64,000 bases of DNA from the NCBI RefSeq assembly GCF_009796285.1, contig NZ_CP047020.1, positions 9,362,001-9,426,000 on the forward strand, written 5' to 3'. The position numbers were made by a program, and so were the translations under genes. How positions within the stretch are numbered: position 1 is the stretch's first letter; each line of letters starts with the position of its first letter. The notes beneath the pieces are model-generated. The model ran no database searches and was not told the DNA's origin. It saw only the letters and a program-made list of their open reading frames with translations. The DNA is from Streptomyces broussonetiae. Its GTDB lineage: Bacteria > Actinomycetota > Actinomycetes > Streptomycetales > Streptomycetaceae. Positions 17,532 through 27,121 of the stretch are shown piece after piece.

Positions 17532-18344
17532 ATGTCCTCCTCGAACACGACGTCACCGGGCGCCGCGGGGGCTGCGGGCGCCGGGGAGACCCGTACCTTT
17601 CCGGTCCCTGTGCTCCGGCTGCGCGACGTCGGCTGGTCGGTCGGCGGCGCGACCATCGTCGACTCCGTCTCCTTCGACGTCCGCGAGGGCGAGTTCCTCG
17701 CCTTCATCGGCCCCAACGGCGCAGGAAAGACCTCCCTGTTCAACCTGGTCAGCGGGCTCAGTCCGGTCTCCCGGGGCACGATCGAACTGGACGGCCGCGA
17801 TGTCACCGCGGAAGCCGCCTACGCCCGGGCCCGGCGCGGCCTCGGGCGTACCTTCCAGACCTCCAGCCTGTGGCCGGGCATGACGGTCGCCGACCACGTG
17901 GGGCTCGCGGCCCAGGCTGCCGACGGCGGTTCGTACCGGGTCTGGCGCCGTGCCGACACCTACCCGGAGCAGGTCGACCGGGTGCTGGCGCGCACTCAGC
18001 TCGCGCACCGCGCCGGCACCCGCGCCGACGCCCTCTCACACGGCGAGAAACGCAAGCTCGAACTTGCTGTCCTGCTCGTCGGCGAGCCCCGGCTGATGCT
18101 GCTGGACGAGCCGATGGCGGGCGTGAGCGCCGAGGAGGTGCCTGCGCTGACCGACCTCATCCGGTCGCTGCACAAGGAGGAGGGGCGCACCGTGCTCATG
18201 GTCGAGCACCACATGGACGTGTTGCTGGATCTGGCCGATCGGCTGGCCGTGATGCATCACGGCACACTGCTGGCCCTGGACACCCCGCAGGCCGTGGTGG
18301 CCGACCCGGCCGTACAACAGGCCTACCTCGGGGAGGAGTTGTGA
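17532..18344 (+). CDS. Liv-type ABC transporter ATPase (LivG-like)
   Basis: This is the first ATPase of the importer. The 270-aa product carries Walker A GPNGAGKT, signature LSHGEKRKLELAV (the usual LSGGQ is replaced by LSHGE, as is common in LivG), Walker B LMLLDEPMAGVS and the switch His in MVEHHMD. The first 25 residues (Ser/Thr/Gly/Ala-rich) may be a variable extension. It starts 4 bp after the binding-protein stop and its own stop overlaps the next start. Confidence 0.93.
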   Translation: MSSSNTTSPGAAGAAGAGETRTFPVPVLRLRDVGWSVGGATIVDSVSFDVREGEFLAFIGPNGAGKTSLFNLVSGLSPVSRGTIELDGRDVTAEAAYARARRGLGRTFQTSSLWPGMTVADHVGLAAQAADGGSYRVWRRADTYPEQVDRVLARTQLAHRAGTRADALSHGEKRKLELAVLLVGEPRLMLLDEPMAGVSAEEVPALTDLIRSLHKEEGRTVLMVEHHMDVLLDLADRLAVMHHGTLLALDTPQAVVADPAVQQAYLGEEL

Positions 18345-19129
18345 ACCCCGCTCCGGTGCCCCTGCTGACCGTGCGCGATCTGCGGGTCGTGATCGGGGGC
18401 AAACACATCCTGCACGGCGTCGACCTGGAGGTGGCCGCCTCCGGCACCACCGCTCTGCTGGGACGCAACGGAGCGGGCAAGACGACCACCGTACGTGGCA
18501 TCCTCGGCCTGGTTCCGCGCACCGGCAGCATCCTGCTGGCCGGTGCGGAGACGGTGCGTCTGGCCACCCACACCCTGGTGCGCCGGGGCATCGGCTACGC
18601 CCCCGAGGACCGCGGTGTCTTCGCCGCTCTCAGCGTGGCCGAGAACCTGCGTCTCGCCGAGCGGCCCGGCGCCGGTGAACCGGCCTACGACCTGGTGCAC
18701 GAACTCTTCCCGGAGCTGAGACGACGCGCCCGGCAGGCCGCCGGAACCCTGTCCGGCGGCCAGCAGCAGATGGTCGCCATCGCCCGGACCTTGCTCAACG
18801 GCAACCGGATGATCATCGCTGACGAACCCACCAAGGGGCTGGCGCCGAAGGTGGTCACCGAGGTCACCCAGGCGCTGGAGCGTGCCGCCGAGGCGGTGCC
18901 CGTCCTGCTCGTGGAGCAGAACCTCGCCGTGGTGCGCCGCCTCGCCCGCCACTGCGTCGTCCTTGCCGACGGCCGCACCGCGCACCGGGGCCCCGCCGCC
19001 GACCTCCTCGCCGACGCGGCGGCGGCACGCCGGCTGCTCGGCGTCGGCAGCGCCGCAAAGGGTTCCGCCGACCAGTCCGTTCGCACCGCGGCGCGTCCCG
19101 CCGCCCGGACCACGGAGGCAGACTTCTGA
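18341..19129 (+). CDS. Liv-type ABC transporter ATPase (LivF-like)
   Basis: This is the second ATPase of the importer. The 262-aa product has Walker A GRNGAGKT, signature LSGGQQQMVAIA, Walker B MIIADEPTKGLAP and LLVEQNLAVVRRLA. It has a low-complexity C-terminal tail of about 30 residues after RRLLGVG. The GTG at 18341 overlaps the preceding TGA (GTGA) with GGGAGGAG immediately upstream. Confidence 0.93.
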   Translation: MNPAPVPLLTVRDLRVVIGGKHILHGVDLEVAASGTTALLGRNGAGKTTTVRGILGLVPRTGSILLAGAETVRLATHTLVRRGIGYAPEDRGVFAALSVAENLRLAERPGAGEPAYDLVHELFPELRRRARQAAGTLSGGQQQMVAIARTLLNGNRMIIADEPTKGLAPKVVTEVTQALERAAEAVPVLLVEQNLAVVRRLARHCVVLADGRTAHRGPAADLLADAAAARRLLGVGSAAKGSADQSVRTAARPAARTTEADF

Positions 19130-20016
19130 TGGCCACCGTCGTGCTGCTCACCTTCACCGGACTCGGCCTGGGCGCCCTGTACTTCCTGGTCGCCGCCGGC
19201 CTGTCGCTGATCTTCGGGCTGATGGACGTGCTCAACTTCGCCCACGGTGCCCTGTTGTCCGTGGGCGCCTACGGTGCCTGGTGGGCCGCCTCGGGCCATC
19301 TGCCCGGCGCCGGCTCCGGAGGCGCCGGATTCGCCCTCGCCGTCGTCTTCGGCACCGCGGTGGGCACGGTCGCTGCCGTGCTGCTCGAACTCGCCGTGAT
19401 CCGCCCGCTCTACACCCGTCCTCGCGAGCAGATCCTCGCCACGGTGGGCGTGGGTCTGGCCGTGCCGGCGCTGCTGTCCGCGATCTGGGGATCCGACGCC
19501 CGGCCCTTCCCCGGGCCGAAGGCACTGTCCGGCACCTTCGGTCTGCTGGGCGCCGAAGTGCCGCTCGACCGCCCGGTGCTGATCGGCGCGGCCCTGGTGG
19601 TCCTGACCGCGCTCAAGCTGTTCCTGGGCCGCACCCGGCACGGACTGGTCGTGCGCGCGGGGGTGGAGGACCGGGCGATGGTCACCGCGCTCGGCATCGA
19701 CGTGCGCAGGGCCTTCACTCTGGTCTTCGCCATCGGCGGCGCAGCAGCAGCCCTCGGTGGTGCCGTCGGCGGCCTCTACTTCGGCTCCGTGGACCCCCAC
19801 CAGGGTACGTCGCTGCTCATCTTCGCCTTCGTGGTCGTCGTGACGGGCGGCATGGGCTCGCTCACCGGCGCCGCGCTGGCCTCGGTGGCCGTGGGCCTCG
19901 TCCAGCAGTTCGCCAACTACTACACCACCGCCGGGCTCGGCGACCTCGCTGTCGTCGTCCTGCTCGCCGCCCTGCTGCTCGTCCGGCCGCGGGGGCTCAC
20001 CGGGAGGCTCGCATGA
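19129..20016 (+). CDS. Liv-type ABC transporter permease (LivH-like)
   Basis: This is a membrane subunit of the importer. The 295-aa product has about eight hydrophobic helices. The family stretch GLSLIFGLMDVLNFAHGALL occurs near the N-terminus, EQILATVGVGLAVPALLSAI in the middle, and VVVTGGMGSLTGAALASVAV close to the end. The start overlaps the LivF-like stop (TGATG). Confidence 0.93.
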   Translation: MATVVLLTFTGLGLGALYFLVAAGLSLIFGLMDVLNFAHGALLSVGAYGAWWAASGHLPGAGSGGAGFALAVVFGTAVGTVAAVLLELAVIRPLYTRPREQILATVGVGLAVPALLSAIWGSDARPFPGPKALSGTFGLLGAEVPLDRPVLIGAALVVLTALKLFLGRTRHGLVVRAGVEDRAMVTALGIDVRRAFTLVFAIGGAAAALGGAVGGLYFGSVDPHQGTSLLIFAFVVVVTGGMGSLTGAALASVAVGLVQQFANYYTTAGLGDLAVVVLLAALLLVRPRGLTGRLA

Positions 20017-21143
20017 CCACCGCCACCCAGCCGCGCGGCCGGGCCCGCACGGCGAACAACCCCGTCGCCACCCGTTCCGAGAGGCTGCGGCGAGCCACCC
20101 GCTGGTGGCCCGCCCTGCTGCTCGTGGTGCTCCTCACGGTGCCCTACAGCGCGTTGCCGTTGCCGGGCCTGCTCGACGGTCCGATCGGCAGCCCCGGCAA
20201 CCTCCAACTGCTCGCCCTGTGCCTGCTCTTCGGGGGTCTGGCCACCGGCTACGACCTGCTGCTCGGACGTACAGGTCTGCTGTCCTTCGGGCACGCCCTC
20301 TACTTCGCCGCGGGCACCTACGTCACCAACACCGTGATGCTCGAAGCAGGACTGCCGTTCGCCGTGTCCGCGCTGTCGGGACTGCTGGCGGGCGCAGTGC
20401 TGTCCGCGCTGCTGGGCGCCGTCAGCCTCCGAGCCAGCGGCATCGGGTTCTCCATGGTGACCCTGGCCTTCGCGCAGGCCGCGTCGATCCTCGTGCAGCG
20501 CGATCCCGGAGGCGTCACCGGCGGCGAGGAAGGCAGGGCCGCGCCTGCGGACAGACTGCCGGCCTCACTGGTCGGCATCGAGCACACCGCCAACCTGTAC
20601 TGGATGGCCCTGGCCTACCTCGTGGTCGTGCTGGTCGTGGTGCAGTGGGCGGTCCGCTCGCCCACCGGCCGGGTCTGGGAGGGCATCAAGGAGAACGAGC
20701 GCCGAGTGGAGGTGCTGGGGCTGCGCCCGTACGGTTTCAAACTGGTCGCCTTCGTCCTGGCCGGCACCCTGGCCGCGCTCGGCGGCATCGTCTACCTGCT
20801 GCTGACCGGCGGCGCCACCCCGCAGACGACCACCTCGGACTTCACGCTGTCCCTGCTGGTGATGGTGGTGCTGGGCGGCTCGGGGACCCGGTGGGGTCCG
20901 ATGATCGGCGGCATCCTCTACACCTGGGCCGACCAACGTCTCGGCGACCTGGCCGGCTCGGGCGCGGTCGCCTCTCTGCCCTCTGTGGTCCGTGTGCCGC
21001 TCTCGCAGCCGCTGTTCCTGCTCGGCGCCCTGTTCGTCGCGGTGATATACCTGCTGCCCGGTGGCGTGGCCCGGCTCCCGGCCCGGCTGCGCACCGCCCG
21101 TACGTCCCGCGCCGCCGACCGCGAGGAGGTCCTCCAGCCATGA
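20013..21143 (+). CDS. Liv-type ABC transporter permease (LivM-like)
   Basis: This is the second membrane subunit. The 376-aa product has a basic N-terminal tail of about 35 residues, then the LivM pattern: LGRTGLLSFGHALYFAAGTY, VRSPTGRVWEGIKENERRVE and SLLVMVVLGGSGTRWGPMIG. A short Arg-rich C-terminal tail follows the last helix. It overlaps its neighbours on both sides as ATGA. Confidence 0.93.
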   Translation: MTTATQPRGRARTANNPVATRSERLRRATRWWPALLLVVLLTVPYSALPLPGLLDGPIGSPGNLQLLALCLLFGGLATGYDLLLGRTGLLSFGHALYFAAGTYVTNTVMLEAGLPFAVSALSGLLAGAVLSALLGAVSLRASGIGFSMVTLAFAQAASILVQRDPGGVTGGEEGRAAPADRLPASLVGIEHTANLYWMALAYLVVVLVVVQWAVRSPTGRVWEGIKENERRVEVLGLRPYGFKLVAFVLAGTLAALGGIVYLLLTGGATPQTTTSDFTLSLLVMVVLGGSGTRWGPMIGGILYTWADQRLGDLAGSGAVASLPSVVRVPLSQPLFLLGALFVAVIYLLPGGVARLPARLRTARTSRAADREEVLQP

Positions 21144-22102
21144 GCCGCACTTCACGGAACGAGGCAACCGGACATCAGGGCGCCGCCGTTGCCGGGCACG
21201 AGGAGTTCCAAGTGCCGGTGGCCGGCGGGAAGCTGGCCGTGTCGCGCTGGCCGGCCCACGACCCGGGCGCGCCGGTGGTACTGGCGCTGCACGGCATCAC
21301 CGCCAACGGCCTGAGCTGGGCGCGCGTCGCCCACCACCTGGCCGGCCGGGTCACCCTGGTGGCGCCCGACCTGCGCGGCCGGGGCCGCAGCGGGTCACTG
21401 CCCGGCCCGTACGGCATTGCGGCCCACGCCGACGACATGGCCGCCGTCGTGGAGGCGCTGGGAGTGGCGCGGGTGGTGCTGACCGGCCACTCCATGGGGG
21501 CCTTCACCGCGGCCCTGACCGCGGTGCGTCATCCGGACCTGCTGACGGGCCTGCTGCTGGTGGACGGCGCCGTGGGCTTCCCCGTCCCACCCGGCCTGGA
21601 TCCCGACGAACTGATCACTTCGGTGATCGGCCCGGCCATGCGGCGGCTGTCGATGACGTTCCCGGACCGGGAGGCCTACCGCGCTTTCTGGCAGCGGCAT
21701 CCGGCCTTCGTCGGCTCCTGGTCGCCGTGGGTGGATGCCTACGTCCAGCGCGACCTCGTGGGGGAGGAGCCCGAACTGCGTTCCTCCTGCAGCCTCGAGG
21801 CGGTCCGCACCGACGGCGTGGACCAGCTGCGTGAAGAAGTGTCGGGTGCGGTGCACCGGCTGCCCCGCCCGGCCGTGCTGCTGTGGGCGGAACGCGGCCT
21901 GATGGACGAGCCGCAGGGCCTGTACGACGAGCAGAGGCTCGCCTCCGCCGGCCTTGCCTCCCGCCTGGTGCGCACCCAGCTCGTACCTGGCACCAACCAC
22001 TACACGATCCTCGTCGGCGACGAGGGCGCCCAGGTCGTGGCACACCACCTGCTGGCCGCGGCCGGCATGGCGGGAACCGTTGGACGGAACGGCACACCGT
22101 AG
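21140..22102 (+). CDS. Alpha/beta hydrolase coupled to the ABC importer
   Basis: The 320-aa product is a cytoplasmic esterase/lactonase-type hydrolase (no signal peptide). The oxyanion segment is VLALHGITANGLSWA, the nucleophile Ser lies in LTGHSMGAFT, an acid candidate in LLWAERGLMDEP, and the catalytic His in VPGTNHYTIL. The ATG overlaps the LivM-like stop (ATGA) with GAGGAGG upstream, so it is translated with the transporter. It may cleave an imported ester or oligoester; an intracellular 3-hydroxybutyrate-oligomer hydrolase is an attractive but unproven reading. Confidence 0.87.
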   Translation: MSRTSRNEATGHQGAAVAGHEEFQVPVAGGKLAVSRWPAHDPGAPVVLALHGITANGLSWARVAHHLAGRVTLVAPDLRGRGRSGSLPGPYGIAAHADDMAAVVEALGVARVVLTGHSMGAFTAALTAVRHPDLLTGLLLVDGAVGFPVPPGLDPDELITSVIGPAMRRLSMTFPDREAYRAFWQRHPAFVGSWSPWVDAYVQRDLVGEEPELRSSCSLEAVRTDGVDQLREEVSGAVHRLPRPAVLLWAERGLMDEPQGLYDEQRLASAGLASRLVRTQLVPGTNHYTILVGDEGAQVVAHHLLAAAGMAGTVGRNGTP

Positions 22103-22191
22103 CGGTGACCGTGCCGGCTCCTGTCGGGTCCTCCGTGCCGGGGTCGTTCGGCCGTGCAGATGCACGGTTGCCAGCGCACCCGGTGGGCCCT

Positions 22192-24144
22192 TCAGGTACC
22201 CGACAACAGGTGTAGACGCAGGGCGAGTTGGAGTTCCAGCGCCTGTTCGGGAGCGTTCCAGTCGGGTCCGAGCAGCGCCTGGATGCGGTCCAAGCGCTGT
22301 ACGACGGTGTTCACATGCACGTGCAGCTCCTCCTTCGCCCGGGTCAGGCTGCCACCGCAACCGAAGTAGGCGTGCAGCGTGCGGATCAGCTGGGTGCCGC
22401 GCTGGGCGTCGTACTCCAGCAGTGGCCCCAAGGTGCCGGCGATGAAGCCGTCCACGTCGTGGTGGTCACCCAACAGCACGCCGAGGAAGCCGAGTTCGGC
22501 CGCGCTGGCCCCTGCCCCGGCGCGGCCGAGCACGTACAGGGCGCGCAGGCAGCGCGAGCCCTCGGCGTGCGCGTCGGTGATGGCCCGCGGCCCGGTCGCC
22601 GGACCGGCGCCGGCCACCGTGACCGGAGCGCCGGCAAGCTGGCCGAGCTGTCCGGCGGTGACGCGGGCCGCCTCACCCGGGCCGGTGCCGTCGTACGGCA
22701 GCAGTAGCACCACGGCGCCCTCGTGTTCCGCACTGACGCCGCCGCCCCCGAACAGACACCGCGCGGCGGCGTCGGCGAGTCGCTCCCGAGCTGTGGCGTC
22801 GGACCGGGCGACGAGCAGGACGTGGGGCCGGTCGAGGTCTATGCCGAGGCGGCGCCCGCGGGCCACCAGCCCGGCCGGGTCGCGGTCGGGTGCGGTGAGC
22901 AGATCGGTGAGCAGGTCACCGCGGACGCGGTTCTCGGTCTCCACGACCGAACGGTTCAACAGGAGCAGCAGGGAGGTCACGACGCTGCTGCGCTCGAACA
23001 GGCGCCGGTCGGGGCCGTCGAGTTCCGGCCGCCCGTACAGAACCAGGCAGCCCAGCAGTTCCTGCCCGGCCAGTACCGCGCAGACCCAGCGCCCGTCATG
23101 GAACACCGCGTGGGCGGCCGCGCGCGAGGCCTCCGCGGCCGCGACCAACGCCGCAGCCTCCTCGGCGCGACCGGCGTCGCCCGTGCCCCGGGTGAACGCG
23201 CCGCCATCCCCGGCGACCGCGGTGAGCGGCCGCCCGGAGCCGTCGTGGACCGCGACGTCCCCCTTCAGCAGTCCGGCCACGGCGGCGGCCACATCCGGGA
23301 CGTCACCGCCGCGCAGTACCAGATCGGTGAGCCGGTCATGCGACTCCTCGGCACGCTGCATGGCGGCGGAGTGCTCCCGGATCACGGCGTTCGCCTCGGC
23401 CAGCTCGGCCAGCGCGACGCGGGCGTCGGCCATGGCCTTGGCAGTGTCGATGGCGATGGCGGCATGGTCGGCCAGCGAGCACAGCAGGGCGACCTCGTCC
23501 GGGGAGAAGGCACGCGGCGTACGGTCCGCGGCGAAGAGCGCACCGATGACCTGGCCGCCGCTACCCGACCCCAGCAGTAGCGGCACGCCGAGGATCGCGA
23601 CCAGGCCCTCGTCCAGAACCCCGGCGTCGATGTTGCCGGTGTGGAGGAAGCGGTCGTCGGTGCGGTAGTCCGGGGAGGCGTAGGGGCGCGCGGTCTGTGC
23701 GACCAGACCACCGAGGCCTTCCCCTAGCTGCAGGCGCAGGTTCTGGAACAGCTCCGACACCGAGCCGTCGGTGACTCGCATGTAGGTGTCCCCGGCCTCC
23801 TCGTCGGGCAGCGTGAGGTAGGCCGTGTCGGTGCCCAGGAGCAACCTGGCCCGCCGGACGATGGAGCGCAGCACGGCGTCCAGGTCGCGCAGGGCCGCCA
23901 GGTCACCGGCCGTGTCGAAGAGCGCGGTCAGCTCCGCTTCCCGGCGCCTGTGCTGCGTGAGCGCGCTCTGTACGCGCAGCGCCGCTTCGGTGGCCTGTTC
24001 GACCTCCGTGAGGTCCTGGGCGGTGGCACCGTTGCGCCGTGCCTCTACGGCGACGGCTCCGAGCTCCTCGGCAGGGGCGCCTGCGGCAAGGAGTTCGAGC
24101 AGCCGGCGCAGGTGACGGGTGGCGGAGGCGGGCTTGTGCGACAT
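22192..24144 (-). CDS. GAF-domain PucR-family transcriptional regulator
   Basis: The 650-aa product is probably the local ligand-responsive regulator. It has an N-terminal helix region, a GAF domain at about 70-220 (LRSIVRRARLLLGTDTAYLT, VLDEGLVAILGVPLLLGSGS, EVALLCSLADHAAIAIDTAK), a middle region with CdaR/PucR-like architecture, and the C-terminal PucR helix-turn-helix (LIRTLHAYFGCGGSLTRAKE, HVNTVVQRLDRIQALLG). ATG 24144 was chosen at the start of protein-like sequence; an upstream in-frame ATG at 24189 is possible and neither has a strong ribosome site. It sits between the importer operon and the MFS/dehydrogenase genes. Confidence 0.87.
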   Translation of the reverse strand: MSHKPASATRHLRRLLELLAAGAPAEELGAVAVEARRNGATAQDLTEVEQATEAALRVQSALTQHRRREAELTALFDTAGDLAALRDLDAVLRSIVRRARLLLGTDTAYLTLPDEEAGDTYMRVTDGSVSELFQNLRLQLGEGLGGLVAQTARPYASPDYRTDDRFLHTGNIDAGVLDEGLVAILGVPLLLGSGSGGQVIGALFAADRTPRAFSPDEVALLCSLADHAAIAIDTAKAMADARVALAELAEANAVIREHSAAMQRAEESHDRLTDLVLRGGDVPDVAAAVAGLLKGDVAVHDGSGRPLTAVAGDGGAFTRGTGDAGRAEEAAALVAAAEASRAAAHAVFHDGRWVCAVLAGQELLGCLVLYGRPELDGPDRRLFERSSVVTSLLLLLNRSVVETENRVRGDLLTDLLTAPDRDPAGLVARGRRLGIDLDRPHVLLVARSDATARERLADAAARCLFGGGGVSAEHEGAVVLLLPYDGTGPGEAARVTAGQLGQLAGAPVTVAGAGPATGPRAITDAHAEGSRCLRALYVLGRAGAGASAAELGFLGVLLGDHHDVDGFIAGTLGPLLEYDAQRGTQLIRTLHAYFGCGGSLTRAKEELHVHVNTVVQRLDRIQALLGPDWNAPEQALELQLALRLHLLSGT

Positions 24145-24261
24145 GGGCGGGCAACCGTTGCTGAGTCGGGGACAGGGGAATCGGTGCACGGCCGAGGAGG
24201 GCCGGGGTGATCCCCGACCGGGAAGACCCTGACCCTCCGGCCGTGCAGTGGTGCCGGGCCG

Positions 24262-25668
24262 TCAGGCGGACGCGGCCGTCTGCTGGTCCGGGGCGGACCG
24301 CACCGCGGAGCCGTCCGGCTCGATCGCAGCCAGGTCCCTGCCACGGGTCTCGCGGGCGGCGATGACGGCGATCACGGTGATGAGGGCGGCCAGGCCGACG
24401 TACACCGAGATCGGGGTGGAGGTGCCGTAGGAGCCGAGCAGAGCGGTGGCGATCAGCGGGGCGGGGGCGCCGGCCGCCACCGAGGAGAGCTGGGCGCCGA
24501 TGGAGGCACCGGTGTAGCGCATCCGGGTGGCGAACAGCTCGGAGAAGAATGCCGCCTGGGGTGCGTACATGGCGCTGTGGAAGATCAGGCCGACGGTGAC
24601 AGCCAGGACCAGCGCGGGGAACGACCTGGTGTCGAGCAGTGCGAAGAAGGCCCACGACCACAGGCCCACGCCGACCGCGCCCACCAGGTACACGGGCTTG
24701 CGGCCGACGCGGTCGGAGAGGGCGCCGAACAGCGGGATCAGGCAGAACTGCACGGCCGAGCCGATCAGCACGGCGTTCAGCGACGTCTGCTTGTCGATCT
24801 TGAGGTGGTCGACGCAGTAGGTAAGGACAAAGGCGGTGATCACGTAGTACGAGATGTTCTCGGCCATCCGGGCGCCCATCGCGACCAGGATGTCCCGCCA
24901 GTGGTTGCGCAGGACAGCGACGAACGGCGGCTGCTCGGCCCGCTGCTGCGCCTTGCGTTGCTCGGCCTTGGCCAGCGCTTCCTTGAACAGCGGGGACTCG
25001 TCGACGGACAGCCGGATCCACAGACCGATCATGACCAGCACGGCGGAGAGCAGGAACGGCACCCGCCAGCCCCAGGAGTTGAACGCGTCGTCGCTGAGCA
25101 CGGTGGTCATCAGGGAGAGTACTCCGACGGCGAGCAGGTTGCCGGCCGGTGCGCCGCCCTGCGGCCAGGACGCCCAGAAGCCGCGTCGCTTCGCATCACC
25201 GTGTTCGGACACCAGCAGCACCGCCCCGCCCCACTCGCCGCCGAGGGCGAAGCCCTGGATCAGGCGCAGAGTGGTCAGCAGCAGGGGGGCCGCGACACCG
25301 ATCGTGTGGTAGCCGGGGACGCAGCCGATCAGGGCGGTGGAGAGGCCCATCATCAGCAGGCTGATCACCAGGAGCTTCTTGCGGCCGAGGCGGTCGCCGT
25401 AGTGCCCGAACACCACAGCGCCGATGGGTCGGGCGGCGAAGCCGATGGCGTAGGTGAGGAAGGAGAGCAGGGTGCCGGTCAGCGGGTCCGAATCGGGGAA
25501 GAACACGTGGCCGAAGACCAGGGCGGCGGCCGAGCCGTAGAGGAAGTAGTCGTACCACTCGATGGTCGTGCCGATGAGGCTGGCTGCGACGATCTTGCGC
25601 AGGCCGCCCGGTCTTGCGGAGGAGTCCGGTTCGGTCACGGCGTTGTGAGCGCTGGGCATGGTTGTCAC
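24262..25668 (-). CDS. MFS transporter, metabolite:H+ symporter (MHS) type
   Basis: This is a proton-coupled importer of small organic acids. The 468-aa product has about 12 helices and the MHS signatures IGTTIEWYDYFLYGSAAALV, GHYGDRLGRKKLLVISLLMM and TLRLIQGFALGGEWGGAVLL. The GTG at 25668 is used; an ATG at 25659 is equally plausible. Placement next to 3-hydroxybutyrate dehydrogenase suggests 3-hydroxybutyrate or another ketogenic acid as substrate (inference). An in-gene GTG alternative cannot be settled because no clear ribosome site is present. Confidence 0.9.
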   Translation of the reverse strand: MTTMPSAHNAVTEPDSSARPGGLRKIVAASLIGTTIEWYDYFLYGSAAALVFGHVFFPDSDPLTGTLLSFLTYAIGFAARPIGAVVFGHYGDRLGRKKLLVISLLMMGLSTALIGCVPGYHTIGVAAPLLLTTLRLIQGFALGGEWGGAVLLVSEHGDAKRRGFWASWPQGGAPAGNLLAVGVLSLMTTVLSDDAFNSWGWRVPFLLSAVLVMIGLWIRLSVDESPLFKEALAKAEQRKAQQRAEQPPFVAVLRNHWRDILVAMGARMAENISYYVITAFVLTYCVDHLKIDKQTSLNAVLIGSAVQFCLIPLFGALSDRVGRKPVYLVGAVGVGLWSWAFFALLDTRSFPALVLAVTVGLIFHSAMYAPQAAFFSELFATRMRYTGASIGAQLSSVAAGAPAPLIATALLGSYGTSTPISVYVGLAALITVIAVIAARETRGRDLAAIEPDGSAVRSAPDQQTAASA

Positions 25669-25852
25669 CGTTTCGGAAGGAGATGGGAGCGGAACCTCCG
25701 GATCCAGCCGACGCTGGGGGACGAAAGGAGCAGGTCCGGGGGAGTTCGATGGTGCGGTGCGCCGGGGGCAGCGGCGCGCGGGTGCCGTCCCGGCCGGCCT
25801 CAGCCGCTCGGAACCGGCATGGGCCGCAGGATGACGAGTGCGTGACGGGTGG

Positions 25853-26680
25853 TCAGTGGGCTGTCCAGCCGCCGTCCAGGGGGATCGACCCGCCGGTGAG
25901 GTAGCCGGTCCGCTCGGTGCACAGCCACAGAGCCGCCTCGGCGACCTCGGTCGGCTCGATGAGACGCTTGATCGCGGTGCGCTCCAGGAACACCTGGTCC
26001 ATCACTTGTGTCGCAGGGATGCCGTGGGCGAGTGCCTGGTTCGCGATCTGCTCCTCGACCAGCGGCGTGCGGACGTACCCGGGATTGATGCAGTTGCTGG
26101 TCACGCCGTGCGGGGCGCCCTCCAGAGCGACCACCTTGCTCAGGCCCTCCAGTGCGTGCTTCGCCGCCACGTACGCCGACTTGTAGGCGCTGGCCCGTAG
26201 GCCGTGCACCGAGGAGATGTTGACGACCCGGCCCCAGTGCCGCGCGTACATGTGGGGCAGGGTGCGGCGCAGGATGCGGAACGGTGCCTCCACCATGACC
26301 CGCTGTATCAGCGTGAATCGCTCCGGGGGGAACTCGTGCACCGGCGCGACGTGCTGCAGTCCCGCGTTGTTGACCACGATGTCGGCGTCGTCCGGCAACG
26401 CGTCCACGGCGTCGGTCTCGGAGAGGTCGGCCACGACGGCGACGCCGCCGATGGCCTCGGCCAGCTCCTTGGCGGCCTCGGCGGCCCGGTCCACGACGTA
26501 GACCTCGGCACCGGCCGCGGCGAAGCCCTCGGCGCAGGCCCGGCCGATCCCGCTGGCCGCACCGGTGACCAGAACCTTGCGGCCGGTGAGGAATCGGGTC
26601 GAGGCCAGGCCGGCCGCGGCGGCGTCACCGGCCTCGGGATGCTGGGTCGAGCCCTCGGCGGAGTTCTTGGCGCTGTCCAT
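25853..26680 (-). CDS. bdhA: 3-hydroxybutyrate dehydrogenase (short-chain dehydrogenase)
   Basis: This enzyme oxidises (R)-3-hydroxybutyrate to acetoacetate with NAD+. The 275-aa product has the cofactor motif VTGAASGIGRACAEGFA, then DIVVNNAGLQHVAPVHEFP, and the catalytic ISSVHGLRASAYKSAYVAAK (Ser...Tyr-x3-Lys). The QHVAPVHEFP and GYVRTPLVEEQI patterns are typical of 3-hydroxybutyrate dehydrogenases rather than general SDRs. The first 28 residues are a variable extension. It is divergent from the PHB depolymerase gene and upstream of the MFS gene in the same direction. Confidence 0.92.
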   Translation of the reverse strand: MDSAKNSAEGSTQHPEAGDAAAAGLASTRFLTGRKVLVTGAASGIGRACAEGFAAAGAEVYVVDRAAEAAKELAEAIGGVAVVADLSETDAVDALPDDADIVVNNAGLQHVAPVHEFPPERFTLIQRVMVEAPFRILRRTLPHMYARHWGRVVNISSVHGLRASAYKSAYVAAKHALEGLSKVVALEGAPHGVTSNCINPGYVRTPLVEEQIANQALAHGIPATQVMDQVFLERTAIKRLIEPTEVAEAALWLCTERTGYLTGGSIPLDGGWTAH

Positions 26681-27121
26681 GGCCGAACACGGTAGGTAGG
26701 AACCATGAAGTGAGACACGTGGGTCGCCACCATATTTTCGAAGCATGAGATGGGTGAAGTCGCCATGTGCTGATGGTCGGTGGTCACCCCGGCGGGTCCC
26801 GCACGCCCGGAACACCCGATAAGCGCGGGTGCGTCGGCCCGCGCTGCTCGTCGCATGTCACAGCGCCACCGCCGACACCATGGGTGCGCGAGCCACGCCG
26901 GGCACCGCAGTCCTGGCTGTTCCTCACATGTCGCGCGTGGGCCGGCCGACCGTACCGTCCGCTTTCAGCAAGCCAGTACGACAGTGGGCCGGTGCGGCCT
27001 GGTGCAGCACCGGCCGGTCACGAGGACGTGCGCGGGGTGGCGCCTGGCGGGGTGGGACTGCCGGGCGGCGCGCCGCGTCCGCGCTCCCCTCCCTCTCCCC
27101 ACCACCCATCGGAGTCGCACC
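26681..27121. other. Divergent intergenic region of the PHB locus
   Basis: The 441-bp space separates bdhA (minus) and phaZ (plus). It holds a relatively AT-rich patch near 26729-26750 (ACCATATTTTCG), suitable for promoter elements. No gene was supported. Confidence 0.5.
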
